DNA of 64,000 nucleotides from Byssovorax sp. GTDB taxonomy: Bacteria > Myxococcota_A > Polyangia > Polyangiales > Polyangiaceae. Shown here piece by piece: positions 17,633 to 26,755 of this stretch. The notes under the pieces are model-generated. The model searched no databases. It had not been told where the DNA came from and saw only the letters and a program-made list of their open reading frames with translations. A program made the translations under genes and the position numbers. Every line of letters starts with the position of its first letter. Position 1 is the stretch's first letter. Location of the stretch: NCBI GenBank assembly GCA_025362495.1, contig JANYGI010000154.1, positions 22,501 to 86,500 on the forward strand, written 5' to 3'.

Positions 17633-18031
17633 CTAGCGACGAGCGAGCAGGGCGCGCGCCAGCTTGCGCTTCTGGAGCTGCCCGCGGCGCAGCACCCAGA
17701 TGCGGACTGCGCGCCCCGCGGCCACGTAGATCACCCACCAGAGCGCGACGCCCGCCGCGAGCGAGGCCCCCGCGCCGATGAACGACCAGGGCCGGTCGAA
17801 GCCGACCGAGTTGCGCACGCCGATCACCATCACGAAGAAGCCGGCGAAGATCGCGAGGAAGCGGACGATCATCCCGCGGCGCGCGCCGTAGTCGACGCGC
17901 TGCTGCTTCCACACCGCGTCCGGGAGGTTCTGAGCGCGGGCGTCGGACGTGTGGATCAGGACCCCGCCGCACGTGTCGCAGCGGAAGCCGCCGGGCGAAA
18001 CCTCGTTACATTTGGTGCAGATCTTGACCAC
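17633..18031 (-). CDS. Zinc-ribbon protein with two membrane segments
   Basis: The 132-residue protein begins MVKICTKCNEVSPGGFRCDTCGG, a four-Cys zinc ribbon (C-x2-C...C-x2-C). Two hydrophobic segments follow, around residues 55-75 and 85-105, then a strongly basic tail (LRRGQLQKRKLARALLARR). It is probably an inner-membrane protein with the ribbon in the cytoplasm. Its start codon is only 5 nt from that of the divergent SUMF1-like gene, so each gene's promoter and ribosome site must lie inside the other's coding sequence, or one true start is further in. Function unknown. Confidence 0.75.
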   Translation of the reverse strand: MVKICTKCNEVSPGGFRCDTCGGVLIHTSDARAQNLPDAVWKQQRVDYGARRGMIVRFLAIFAGFFVMVIGVRNSVGFDRPWSFIGAGASLAAGVALWWVIYVAAGRAVRIWVLRRGQLQKRKLARALLARR

Positions 18032-18036
18032 GGGCT

Positions 18037-18915
18037 ATGCATAGCACGGTGGTCGAACCGGCAAACCTGCTCGCGATCTTGAACGATCCCGCCGCTTCCC
18101 TCGACGAGCGGGGCGCGGCGGGCGACGCGCTCGCGGCGATCGGCGATCCGCGGGCCACCGCCGTCGATCGCGTGCTCATCCCCGAAGGCCCGTTCCTCTT
18201 TGGCGAGAGCGGGCAGGCGGACCCGAGCACAGCGCGGCGAGTGTTCCTGTCAACCTACGCGATCGATCGTTACCCGGTCACCGTCGCGGCCTACGCCGAG
18301 TTCATCGCGGCCGGCGGATACCGTGAGCGCCGGCTGTGGTCGCGCGCCGGCTGGCGCTTTCGAAGCGAGAAAGGCCTCACAAAACCGAGGTTCTGGGGCG
18401 AACCCGAGTGGGCGATGTACCTGGTCCCGAACCACCCCGTCGTCGGCGTGAGCGCCCACGAAGCCGAGGCGTACGCGGCCTTCCGCGGCGCGCGGCTGCC
18501 GAGCGAGGCCGAGTGGGAGAAGGCGGCCCGCGGCACCGATGGACGCCGGTTTCCCTGGGGAAACGAGTGGATCGACGACGCCTGCGGGGTGCGGGGCCAG
18601 GGCCCGCGCGGCACCCTCCCGATCGGCGCGTACCCGCGCGGGAGCAGCCCGTACGGCCTCTTCGATGTGGTCGGCTGCGTCTGGCAGTGGTGCGCCGACG
18701 CGGCCGACGACGACGCCGAGCCCGGCGACGAGGATCCGTTCCTCGATCCCGACGACTACGAGGAAGGCGCGAAGCGCGTCACGAAGGGCGGCGGCTGGAA
18801 CAACCTCGCGTGGAGCATCTCGTGCCCGGGTCGCAACGGTTACCCGCCTGACGCGCAGTTCTCGAATCTCGGCTTTCGCTGCGCTGCAGGGTCCGACCTC
18901 ACCCGAACGGGTTGA
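18037..18915 (+). CDS. SUMF1/FGE-sulfatase family protein
   Basis: The 292-residue protein has the formylglycine-generating-enzyme fold markers: IPEGPFLFGES, YAIDRYPVTVAAYAEFI, LPSEAEWEKAARGTDGRRFPWG and a final GGGWNN...FRCA. True FGE enzymes convert a sulfatase Cys to formylglycine using copper, but many bacterial relatives do other work, such as ergothioneine synthesis, or are regulatory. No sulfatase gene lies in the window. The first about 45 residues (LAAIGDPRATAVDRV) resemble a repeat-type linker. The start at 18037 lies 5 nt from a divergent start; a GTG at 18049 is an alternative. Confidence 0.85.
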   Translation: MHSTVVEPANLLAILNDPAASLDERGAAGDALAAIGDPRATAVDRVLIPEGPFLFGESGQADPSTARRVFLSTYAIDRYPVTVAAYAEFIAAGGYRERRLWSRAGWRFRSEKGLTKPRFWGEPEWAMYLVPNHPVVGVSAHEAEAYAAFRGARLPSEAEWEKAARGTDGRRFPWGNEWIDDACGVRGQGPRGTLPIGAYPRGSSPYGLFDVVGCVWQWCADAADDDAEPGDEDPFLDPDDYEEGAKRVTKGGGWNNLAWSISCPGRNGYPPDAQFSNLGFRCAAGSDLTRTG

Positions 18916-18952
18916 CTCCGTTGGCAGCAGCGCCTAGGAGTGACCTTAGGTA

Positions 18953-18974
18953 ACCCTCACGCATACGTGAGGGT
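18953..18974. promoter_or_regulatory. Perfect 9-bp inverted repeat upstream of the isc operon
   Basis: The arms ACCCTCACG and CGTGAGGGT flank a CATA centre and end 15 nt before the ATG of the MerR-type regulator. A TTGACT at 18912-18917 could be a -35 element upstream of it. No run of T follows, so an operator for the isc operon is more likely than a terminator for the gene to the left. MerR proteins usually bind imperfect dyads between -35 and -10, so this may be the site of autoregulation. The binding itself is inference. Confidence 0.5.
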
Positions 18975-18989
18975 CAGGGTTCACCGCCG

Positions 18990-19619
18990 ATGCGACCTAT
19001 CCGCCACCTCCCCGTAGCCCCGCCGGCGCCCGCGTCGTGCACGTCCGCTGTCGACGACAGCGTGCTGGCGTTCGCGGACGAAGCGATCGACGTACGCGAC
19101 GACGCGGGCGAGGCGCTGCTCCAGGTCGGCGACATCGCGAAGGTGAGCGGCAAGACGGTCCGGGCCATCCACCACTATGAAGAGGTGGGCCTGCTCCAGC
19201 CGCACGCCCGCTCGAAGGGGCGTTATCGCCTCTACGACCAGGCCGCCGTCAACCGCGTCCGCTGGATTGGCAAGCTCCACGATCTCGGCCTTTCGCTGTC
19301 GCAGATCCAGGAGATCGTCCGCACCTGGGAGGCCGCCCCCTCGGCCCCCGACGCGATGAGCCGGATGCGCGCCGTCTACCAGCAAAAGCTGGAAGAGACG
19401 CGCGCCCAGATCGCGCACCTGGCCTCCCTGGAGCGGGAGCTCGAGGCCAGCATTGGTTACCTCGACGACTGCGACACCGTCTGCGACCCGGCCGAGCTCG
19501 TCCGGGCCTGCACCAACTGCAACCATCACGACAAGAGTCGACCCGAGCCGGAGCTCGTGTCGGGCCTCCACGGCGGGAACGGCCGCGCCGCCGCCGTGCG
19601 AGCGCGCGTCACGCCCTGA
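18990..19619 (+). CDS. MerR-family regulator with C-terminal Cys cluster, heading the isc operon
   Basis: The 209-residue protein has a MerR winged helix ([21 protein letters not shown], then [20 protein letters not shown]), a dimerisation coiled coil (residues about 110-155), and a tail with four Cys in a C-x3-C-x8-C-x2-C pattern followed by two His. Such a tail can bind a metal ion or an Fe-S cluster, as the SoxR Cys do. It stands first in an operon of six Fe-S assembly genes, 29 nt before iscS, where IscR is found in enterobacteria. A role as sensor of Fe-S status is a reasonable inference. The N-terminal 40 residues are not conserved-looking; a later start is possible. Confidence 0.85.
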   Translation: MRPIRHLPVAPPAPASCTSAVDDSVLAFADEAIDVRDDAGEALLQVGDIAKVSGKTVRAIHHYEEVGLLQPHARSKGRYRLYDQAAVNRVRWIGKLHDLGLSLSQIQEIVRTWEAAPSAPDAMSRMRAVYQQKLEETRAQIAHLASLERELEASIGYLDDCDTVCDPAELVRACTNCNHHDKSRPEPELVSGLHGGNGRAAAVRARVTP

Positions 19620-19648
19620 AGCCGGAGCTTCACCGAGAGAGAACGACC

Positions 19649-20872
19649 ATGGCTGTCAAGACCCCCATCTACATGGACTACCACGCGACGACCCCCGTCG
19701 ATCCGCGGGTGCTCGACGCGATGCTGCCGTACTTCAACGAGAAGTTCGGTAACGCGGCCAGCCGCAGCCACATCTACGGCTGGACGGCCGAAGAGGCCGT
19801 GTCCACGTCGCGCGAGAAGATCGCCGCTCTGATCGGCGCCTCGAACCCGAAGGAGATCGTCTTCACGTCGGGCGCGACCGAGGCCGACAACATGGCCCTG
19901 AAGGGCGTGGCCGAGTTCTACAAGGACAAGGGCAACCACATCATCACCACGGTGATCGAGCACAAGGCCATCCTCGACACGTGCAAGCGTCTCGAAAAAG
20001 AGGGCTTCCAGGTCACGTACCTGCCTGTCGACGAAAAGGGCATGGTCAGCGCCGAGTCGGTCGAGAAGGCCATCACCGACAAGACGATCCTCGTGAGCGT
20101 GATGCTCGCCAACAACGAGGTCGGCACGGTGCAGCCCATCGCCGAGATCGGGAAGATCACCCGCGCTCGCGGCGTGCTCTTCCACAGCGACGCGGTCCAG
20201 GGCATCGGCAAGGTGCCGTTCAACGTCGAGGCGATGAACGTGGATCTGGCCTCGATCACCGCCCACAAGATGTACGGGCCCAAGGGCATCGGCGCGCTCT
20301 ACGTGCGGCGGTCCAGGCCCCGCGTGCGCATCACGGCGCAGATGGACGGCGGAGGCCACGAGTTCGGCATGCGCTCGGGCACCCTCAACGTGCCTGGTAT
20401 CGTCGGCTTCGGCCGCGCGGCAGAGCTGATGATCACCGACGGCGCCGAGGACGCGAAGAAGCTCGTCGCTCTCCGCGATCACCTCTACAAGCGCCTCACC
20501 ACCGAGCTCGAGTCGGTCAACCTCAACGGCTCGTGGGAGCACCGTTTGCCCGGCAACCTCAACGTCTCGTTCAGCTTCGTCGAGGGCGAAGCGATGCTGA
20601 TGGCCATCAAGGACGTCTGCGTTTCCAGCGGCTCGGCCTGCACCAGCGCCAGCCTCGAGCCCTCGTACGTGCTCCACGCCATGGGCATCGGCGACGACCT
20701 CGCCCACTCGTCGATCCGCTTCGGCCTCGGCCGCTTCAACACCCTGGAAGAGGTCGACTACGTCGCCGACCTCGTGATCAGCAAGGTCAACGGGCTGCGG
20801 GAGATGTCTCCCCTCTACGAGATGCACAAGGAGGGAATCGACCTCTCCACCGTGCAGTGGGCAGCACATTAG
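19649..20872 (+). CDS. iscS: Cysteine desulfurase
   Basis: This pyridoxal-phosphate enzyme takes sulfur from cysteine and passes it as persulfide to IscU and other acceptors. The 407-residue protein has [13 protein letters not shown] near the N-terminus, [14 protein letters not shown], the PLP Lys207 in [12 protein letters not shown], and the persulfide Cys331 in [14 protein letters not shown]. The family length and the long C-terminal tail mark it as IscS rather than SufS. GAGAGAGAAC precedes the ATG. It is the second gene of the isc operon; a pair of hairpins separates it from iscU. Confidence 0.97.
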   Translation: MAVKTPIYMDYHATTPVDPRVLDAMLPYFNEKFGNAASRSHIYGWTAEEAVSTSREKIAALIGASNPKEIVFTSGATEADNMALKGVAEFYKDKGNHIITTVIEHKAILDTCKRLEKEGFQVTYLPVDEKGMVSAESVEKAITDKTILVSVMLANNEVGTVQPIAEIGKITRARGVLFHSDAVQGIGKVPFNVEAMNVDLASITAHKMYGPKGIGALYVRRSRPRVRITAQMDGGGHEFGMRSGTLNVPGIVGFGRAAELMITDGAEDAKKLVALRDHLYKRLTTELESVNLNGSWEHRLPGNLNVSFSFVEGEAMLMAIKDVCVSSGSACTSASLEPSYVLHAMGIGDDLAHSSIRFGLGRFNTLEEVDYVADLVISKVNGLREMSPLYEMHKEGIDLSTVQWAAH

Positions 20873-20879
20873 TCTCGAT

Positions 20880-20923
20880 GGGGCCGCAAATGGCCCCATG
20901 CCAGAGGCGCGAGCGCGCCTTTT
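20880..20923 (+). terminator. Two hairpins and a T4 tract between iscS and iscU
   Basis: The first hairpin has arms GGGGCC/GGCCCC (20880-20885 and 20892-20897). The second has arms GGCGC/GCGCC around GAGC (20906-20919) and is followed directly by TTTT. The second has the form of a short intrinsic terminator. As iscU and the rest of the operon lie downstream with no other obvious promoter, it may be a partial terminator or processing site that lowers expression of downstream genes relative to iscS. Hairpin strength was judged by eye only. Confidence 0.45.
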
Positions 20924-20962
20924 GTCACCCCGGGTGGCTGAAGATTTTCGAGGAGTACGATC

Positions 20963-21367
20963 ATGGCATACAGCGAAAAAGTCATCGAGCACTACGAGAA
21001 CCCCCGCAACGTCGGCACGCTCGACAAGGCCGACGATCAGGTCGGGACTGGCCTCGTCGGGGCGCCGGCCTGCGGCGACGTGATGCGTCTCCAGATCAAG
21101 GTCGGCGACGACGGTCGGATCGAGGACGCGAAGTTCAAGACGTTCGGCTGCGGCTCGGCGATCGCGTCGTCGTCGCTCGCGACCGAGTGGCTCAAGGGCA
21201 AGACGGTCGACGAGGCCGCGACGATCAAGAACAGCATGATCGCCACCGAGCTCAACCTGCCTCCGGTGAAGATCCACTGTTCGGTCCTGGCCGAGGACGC
21301 CATCAAGAGCGCCATCGCCGACTTCCGCTCCAAGCAGGCCGCCAAGAAGTCGCTCGCCAGCGGCTGA
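20963..21367 (+). CDS. iscU: Fe-S cluster scaffold protein
   Basis: IscU is the scaffold on which 2Fe-2S clusters are built from IscS sulfur. The 134-residue protein starts MAYSEKVIEHYENPRNVG and has the three ligand Cys in APACGDVM, TFGCGSAIASSS and IHCSVLAEDAI, plus the Asp after the first Cys. The chaperone-binding LPPVK motif (recognised by HscA) is present in NLPPVKIHC. An AGGAG lies upstream of the ATG. It sits between iscS and iscA as in classical isc operons. Confidence 0.97.
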   Translation: MAYSEKVIEHYENPRNVGTLDKADDQVGTGLVGAPACGDVMRLQIKVGDDGRIEDAKFKTFGCGSAIASSSLATEWLKGKTVDEAATIKNSMIATELNLPPVKIHCSVLAEDAIKSAIADFRSKQAAKKSLASG

Positions 21368-21394
21368 TCGAGGTTCAGCGCGAGGTTCGTGATC

Positions 21395-21832
21395 ATGGAA
21401 ACGATGAGCACCGATACGAAATCTGCCGACACCATGGCGCCCGGCTTCGTGAAGGCCGCGGCGCTCGATACGGGCGTCTCGAAGAAGACGATCGCCGTCT
21501 CGCCCGCGGCCGTCGAGGCCGTGCGGATGCAGCTCAAGAAGCGTGGCACGCCCGAGGGGGCGATCCGCGTCGGCATCCGCGGCGGAGGCTGCTCGGGCTT
21601 TTCCTACGTGATCGAGTTCGAGGACGCGCCGCCGCGCTCTGGCGATCTCGTCCTCGAGTTCACCGAAGAGGGGAAGGCCAAGGTCGCCGTCATCTGCGAC
21701 AAGAAGAGCATCCTCTATCTCGGCGGCTCGGTGCTCGACTGGGAAAAGACGCTGATGTTTCAGGGCTTCAAGTTCAAGAACCCGCAGGAGGCGACGCGCT
21801 GTGGATGCGGTCACTCCTTCACCGTGACCTGA
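21395..21832 (+). CDS. iscA: A-type Fe-S carrier protein
   Basis: The product is 145 residues from the ATG at 21395; a GTG at 21389 is possible. After a 30-residue N-terminal extension it has the HesB/IscA fold with the three ligand Cys: RGGGCSGFSYV and the C-terminal CGCGHSF. A-type carriers receive clusters from IscU and deliver them to apo-proteins. The longer N-terminus resembles ErpA/IscA variants of other deltaproteobacterial lineages; within this operon IscA is the natural name. The stop is 2 nt before the hscB start. Confidence 0.93.
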   Translation: METMSTDTKSADTMAPGFVKAAALDTGVSKKTIAVSPAAVEAVRMQLKKRGTPEGAIRVGIRGGGCSGFSYVIEFEDAPPRSGDLVLEFTEEGKAKVAVICDKKSILYLGGSVLDWEKTLMFQGFKFKNPQEATRCGCGHSFTVT

Positions 21833-21834
21833 TC

Positions 21835-22365
21835 ATGGCCGATCCCTTCGAGACGCTCGGCGTGGATCCACGGTTCGATCTCGATCTGCGCGCCCTCGAG
21901 CAACGCCACCGCGACCTGTCGAAGGCGCTCCATCCCGACAGGTACTCGGGCGCTCCGGCGCAGGAGCGGCGGCTCTCGCTGGGCCGTGCGATCGACGTCA
22001 ACGAAGCGTTCCGCGTGCTGCGCGATCCGATCCGTCGGGCCGAGGCGCTGCTGCGTCGAGGCGGCGCAAAGGTGGGCGAGACGGTGGAGCCCGCCGCGCC
22101 CCCCGCGCTCTTGATGGAGATCATGGAGGTCCGCGAAGAGCTCTCGGACGCGGCGCGCGCGAAGGATCTACCCTCGATTTTGCGGCTCGGCGCGGCGATG
22201 ACCGCGCGTCAGGAGGCCACGCTGAAGAAGCTCGCGCAGGCCTTCGCGGACGCGGCGACGGAGCCCGGCAAGATCAGCGACGCTCTCCCCATCCTCGGCG
22301 AGCTGCGCTATGTGCGCCGCTTCCTCGACGAGGTCTCCGCTCTCGAAGAAGAGCTGAGTCCGTAG
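21835..22365 (+). CDS. hscB: J-domain co-chaperone HscB
   Basis: The 176-residue protein begins MADPFETLGVDPRFDLD and contains the J-domain HPD motif (LHPDRYSG) that triggers HscA ATP hydrolysis. A C-terminal helical domain (EIMEVREELSDA) binds IscU. The start ATG is 2 nt after the iscA stop, so translation is probably coupled. Length and motif order match HscB/Jac1 rather than DnaJ. Confidence 0.94.
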   Translation: MADPFETLGVDPRFDLDLRALEQRHRDLSKALHPDRYSGAPAQERRLSLGRAIDVNEAFRVLRDPIRRAEALLRRGGAKVGETVEPAAPPALLMEIMEVREELSDAARAKDLPSILRLGAAMTARQEATLKKLAQAFADAATEPGKISDALPILGELRYVRRFLDEVSALEEELSP

Positions 22366-22388
22366 TTTTCAGCGGGCAGCGTAGAACC

Positions 22389-24317
22389 ATGAGTCTCCTC
22401 GAAATCTTCGATCCCAAAGCTGCGCCGCGCCCGGTCGGCATCGACCTCGGCACGACGAACTCGCTCGTGGCCCGCGTCCGCGACGATAAGCCGCAGGTGA
22501 TCGCCGACTGCAACGGCGCGCGCCTCTTGCCCTCGGCCGTGCACTACGACGCTCGCGGCGCGGTGATCGTGGGCACGCCCGCGCTCCTGCTGGCCGCCGA
22601 GCATCCGCGCGAGACCATCGTCAGCGTGAAGCGCTTCATGGGCCGCGGCGCCGACGACGCCGAGACGAAGCGCCTCGGTACGTATGATTTCGCCGCGCCG
22701 ACCACGCCCGAAGAGGCCAAGAGCGTGCGCTTCAAGATCCACGACAAGGTGGTGTCGCCGGTCGAGGTCTCGGCCGAGATCCTGAAAGCGCTGCGTTTGC
22801 TGGCCGAGGACGAGCTCCGCACCGTCGGCGGCGTGGTGATCACGGTGCCCGCGTACTTCGACGATGCGCAGCGCCAGGCCACCAAGGACGCGGGGCGCCT
22901 CGCCGGCCTCGACGTGCTGCGCCTGCTCAACGAGCCCACCGCCGCGGCGCTCGCGTACGGCCTCGAGAAGCAGCAAAACGGCCTCTTCGCCGTCTACGAT
23001 CTCGGCGGCGGCACGTTCGACGTCACCATCTTGCTCCTCGACAATGGCGTGTTCCAGGTGAAGTCCACGGGCGGCGACAGCGCGCTCGGCGGCGACGACA
23101 TGGACCGCGCGCTCGCCTCGCGCTTCCTTGTGGAGATGGGCGCACCCGAGGGCGATCACGGCCTGGTGCGCCTCGCGCTCGACGCGGCGAGGCAGGTGAA
23201 GCACGGCCTCACCGACCATGACGAGGTCGAGATCGAGCTGCCGATCGTTGGTGGTGCAACGAAAAAAATCGTGGTGACTCGCGCTGATTTCGACGCGATG
23301 ATCGCGCCGATCATCGCGCGCACCGGCGTCGCGTGTCGACGCGCGCTGCGCGACGCGGGCGTGAAGCCGGAGGAGCTCGACGGGGTGATCCTCGTCGGCG
23401 GCTCGACGCGCGTCCCCGCGGTGCGCGCCTACGTCGAGAAGCTCTTCGGCAAGGCGCCGCTCGGCGACATCAACCCCGACGAGGTCGTGGCGCTCGGCGC
23501 GGCGATCCAGGCCGACATCCTCGCGGGCGAGAACGCCCACGCCGGCGAGGTGCTGCTGCTCGACGTGCTCCCGCTCTCGCTCGGGATCGAGACGATGGGC
23601 GGCGTCGCCGAGAAGATCCTCCCGCGCAACACCACGATCCCCGCGGGCGCGCGGCAGGTGTTCACGACCTACGCCGACAATCAGACCGGGTTCGATCTCC
23701 ACATCGTGCAGGGCGAGCGCGAGCTCGCGGCCGACTGTCGATCGCTGGCGCGCTTCGTTCTGAAGGGGATCCCGCGCATGCCGGCGGGCCTCGCGCGGCT
23801 CGAGGTCACCTTCCGCGTCGACGCGGACGGGCTGCTCAGCGTGACGGCGAAGGAGACGACGACCGGCGTCGAGCAACACGTCGAGGTCGTCCCGAGCTAC
23901 GGCCTCTCGGACGAAGAGGTCGAGACGATGCTGCTCTCCGCGCTCGACAACGGCGAGGAAGACTTCGAGAAGCGCCGCCTGATCGAGGCGCGCGTCGAGG
24001 CCGAGCAGGTGCTCGCGGCGACGAAGAAGGCCCTCGCGGCCGACGCCGATCTGCTCTCGGACGACGAGAAAGCCCGTGTTTCAACGGCGATCACGGACCT
24101 CGAGGGCGCCGTCGCGGGTGACCGCACCGCGGCGATCACCACGCGCACCGAGGCCCTCGACGACGCGACGCACGCGTGGGCCGGGCGGCGGATGGATCGC
24201 GCCGTGGCCCGCGCGATCGAGGGGAAGAACCTTTCTGACGTGGAGAAAGACGTGGCCGAGGCGGCCGGCGTCGACGCTCACGTCGAGGCTCACGCGAGCA
24301 TGACGAGGCCGAGCTGA
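22389..24317 (+). CDS. hscA: Hsp70-type chaperone HscA
   Basis: This specialised Hsp70 uses ATP to release Fe-S clusters from IscU. The 642-residue protein has the phosphate-1 motif [14 protein letters not shown], then [38 protein letters not shown] and [13 protein letters not shown]. The substrate-binding domain ([22 protein letters not shown]) and a helical lid follow. It is distinguished from DnaK by its operon position and slightly short tail. The TGA overlaps the ATG of the ferredoxin gene (TGATG). Confidence 0.95.
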   Translation: MSLLEIFDPKAAPRPVGIDLGTTNSLVARVRDDKPQVIADCNGARLLPSAVHYDARGAVIVGTPALLLAAEHPRETIVSVKRFMGRGADDAETKRLGTYDFAAPTTPEEAKSVRFKIHDKVVSPVEVSAEILKALRLLAEDELRTVGGVVITVPAYFDDAQRQATKDAGRLAGLDVLRLLNEPTAAALAYGLEKQQNGLFAVYDLGGGTFDVTILLLDNGVFQVKSTGGDSALGGDDMDRALASRFLVEMGAPEGDHGLVRLALDAARQVKHGLTDHDEVEIELPIVGGATKKIVVTRADFDAMIAPIIARTGVACRRALRDAGVKPEELDGVILVGGSTRVPAVRAYVEKLFGKAPLGDINPDEVVALGAAIQADILAGENAHAGEVLLLDVLPLSLGIETMGGVAEKILPRNTTIPAGARQVFTTYADNQTGFDLHIVQGERELAADCRSLARFVLKGIPRMPAGLARLEVTFRVDADGLLSVTAKETTTGVEQHVEVVPSYGLSDEEVETMLLSALDNGEEDFEKRRLIEARVEAEQVLAATKKALAADADLLSDDEKARVSTAITDLEGAVAGDRTAAITTRTEALDDATHAWAGRRMDRAVARAIEGKNLSDVEKDVAEAAGVDAHVEAHASMTRPS

Positions 24318-24676
24318 TGGCGAAGGTTCGATTCCTGGCGCACGGGCGCGACTGGACTGTTGCGGTGCCTGTCGGCACGTCGCTCCTCCAGGCTTCCAAG
24401 ACGATTCACGCGCCCGAGGGCGACGCGTGCGGCGGCGTCTGCGCCTGCTCGACGTGCCATGTCTACGTGACGAAGGGCAAAGAGCTCCTCCGCTCCGCCG
24501 AGGAAGAAGAGGAAGACATCCTCGACAAGGCCTTCGACGTGAAGGCGACGAGCCGCCTCGGCTGCCAGGCGATCATCGCGATGGAGGGTGACATCGAGTG
24601 CGAGATCACCCGCGAGAGCCTCGACGCATTCTACAACGAGCACCCGCAGGAAAAAGACCCGCGCAAGGCTCACTGA
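24317..24676 (+). CDS. fdx: ISC-type 2Fe-2S ferredoxin
   Basis: The 119-residue protein has the adrenodoxin-like 2Fe-2S ligand pattern C-x5-C-x2-C followed by a distant Cys: DACGGVCACSTCHVYV and RLGCQAI. It supplies electrons for cluster assembly on IscU. The acidic stretch AEEEEEDILDKAF is the usual partner-binding helix. Its start overlaps the hscA stop, closing a complete iscS-iscU-iscA-hscB-hscA-fdx operon. No iscX is seen after it. Confidence 0.95.
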   Translation: MAKVRFLAHGRDWTVAVPVGTSLLQASKTIHAPEGDACGGVCACSTCHVYVTKGKELLRSAEEEEEDILDKAFDVKATSRLGCQAIIAMEGDIECEITRESLDAFYNEHPQEKDPRKAH

Positions 24677-24685
24677 GAATTCGCG

Positions 24686-25009
24686 TCAGTGGGAGCTGCC
24701 ACCATCGCCGCCGTCGCCGGGGCGCGGCTTCGCGTGGGCCTCGCGCAGCTCGGCGACGGCCGCCCCGGCCCGGTGGAAGGCCTTCTTCGCGGCGACCGCG
24801 AGATCGACGGCGGCCTCGCGCGCGGGCTCGGTGCTGAAGATCGCGACCACGTGCTGAGCCGCCGTCTTCCGGCCGATCGGCACGAGGAAGAACGTGAGGG
24901 CGGCCAGGAGGAGCACCAGGCCGTTGACGACGCGCTTCACGAAGTCGCCGAGCACTGGACGCAAGGCTAGGAGGGCGCGGCGCGGCGGGCCAAATTTCCT
25001 GTCACGCAC
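24686..25009 (-). CDS. Small single-pass membrane protein
   Basis: The product has up to 107 residues and one strong hydrophobic segment (VVNGLVLLLAALTFFLVPIG). A helical region (AREAAVDLAVAAKKAFHRAG) and a Gly/Asp/His tail follow. The outermost start is a GTG at 25009; a TTG at 24961 or GTG at 24955, just before LGDFVKRVVNG, are alternatives and would remove an unconvincing basic stretch. It converges on fdx (9 nt apart) and diverges from the ABC transporter gene. Function unknown. Confidence 0.6.
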   Translation of the reverse strand: MRDRKFGPPRRALLALRPVLGDFVKRVVNGLVLLLAALTFFLVPIGRKTAAQHVVAIFSTEPAREAAVDLAVAAKKAFHRAGAAVAELREAHAKPRPGDGGDGGSSH

Positions 25010-25035
25010 GCGGGGATGTCGGGTACGCCTCCGGC

Positions 25036-26679
<1,644 letters not shown>

Positions 26680-26755
26680 AGCTCGTGGCGTCCGATCACA
26701 TTTCCTCGAATTGTTGAGCCTCGCCGCGCATCCGTCGTACGCCGTGGATCCCGTC

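Noticed and set aside
19526..21814. Long minus-strand open frame opposite iscS, iscU and iscA
   Set aside because: No domain, composition dominated by Arg, Asp, His and Val as expected for the antisense of a coding region.
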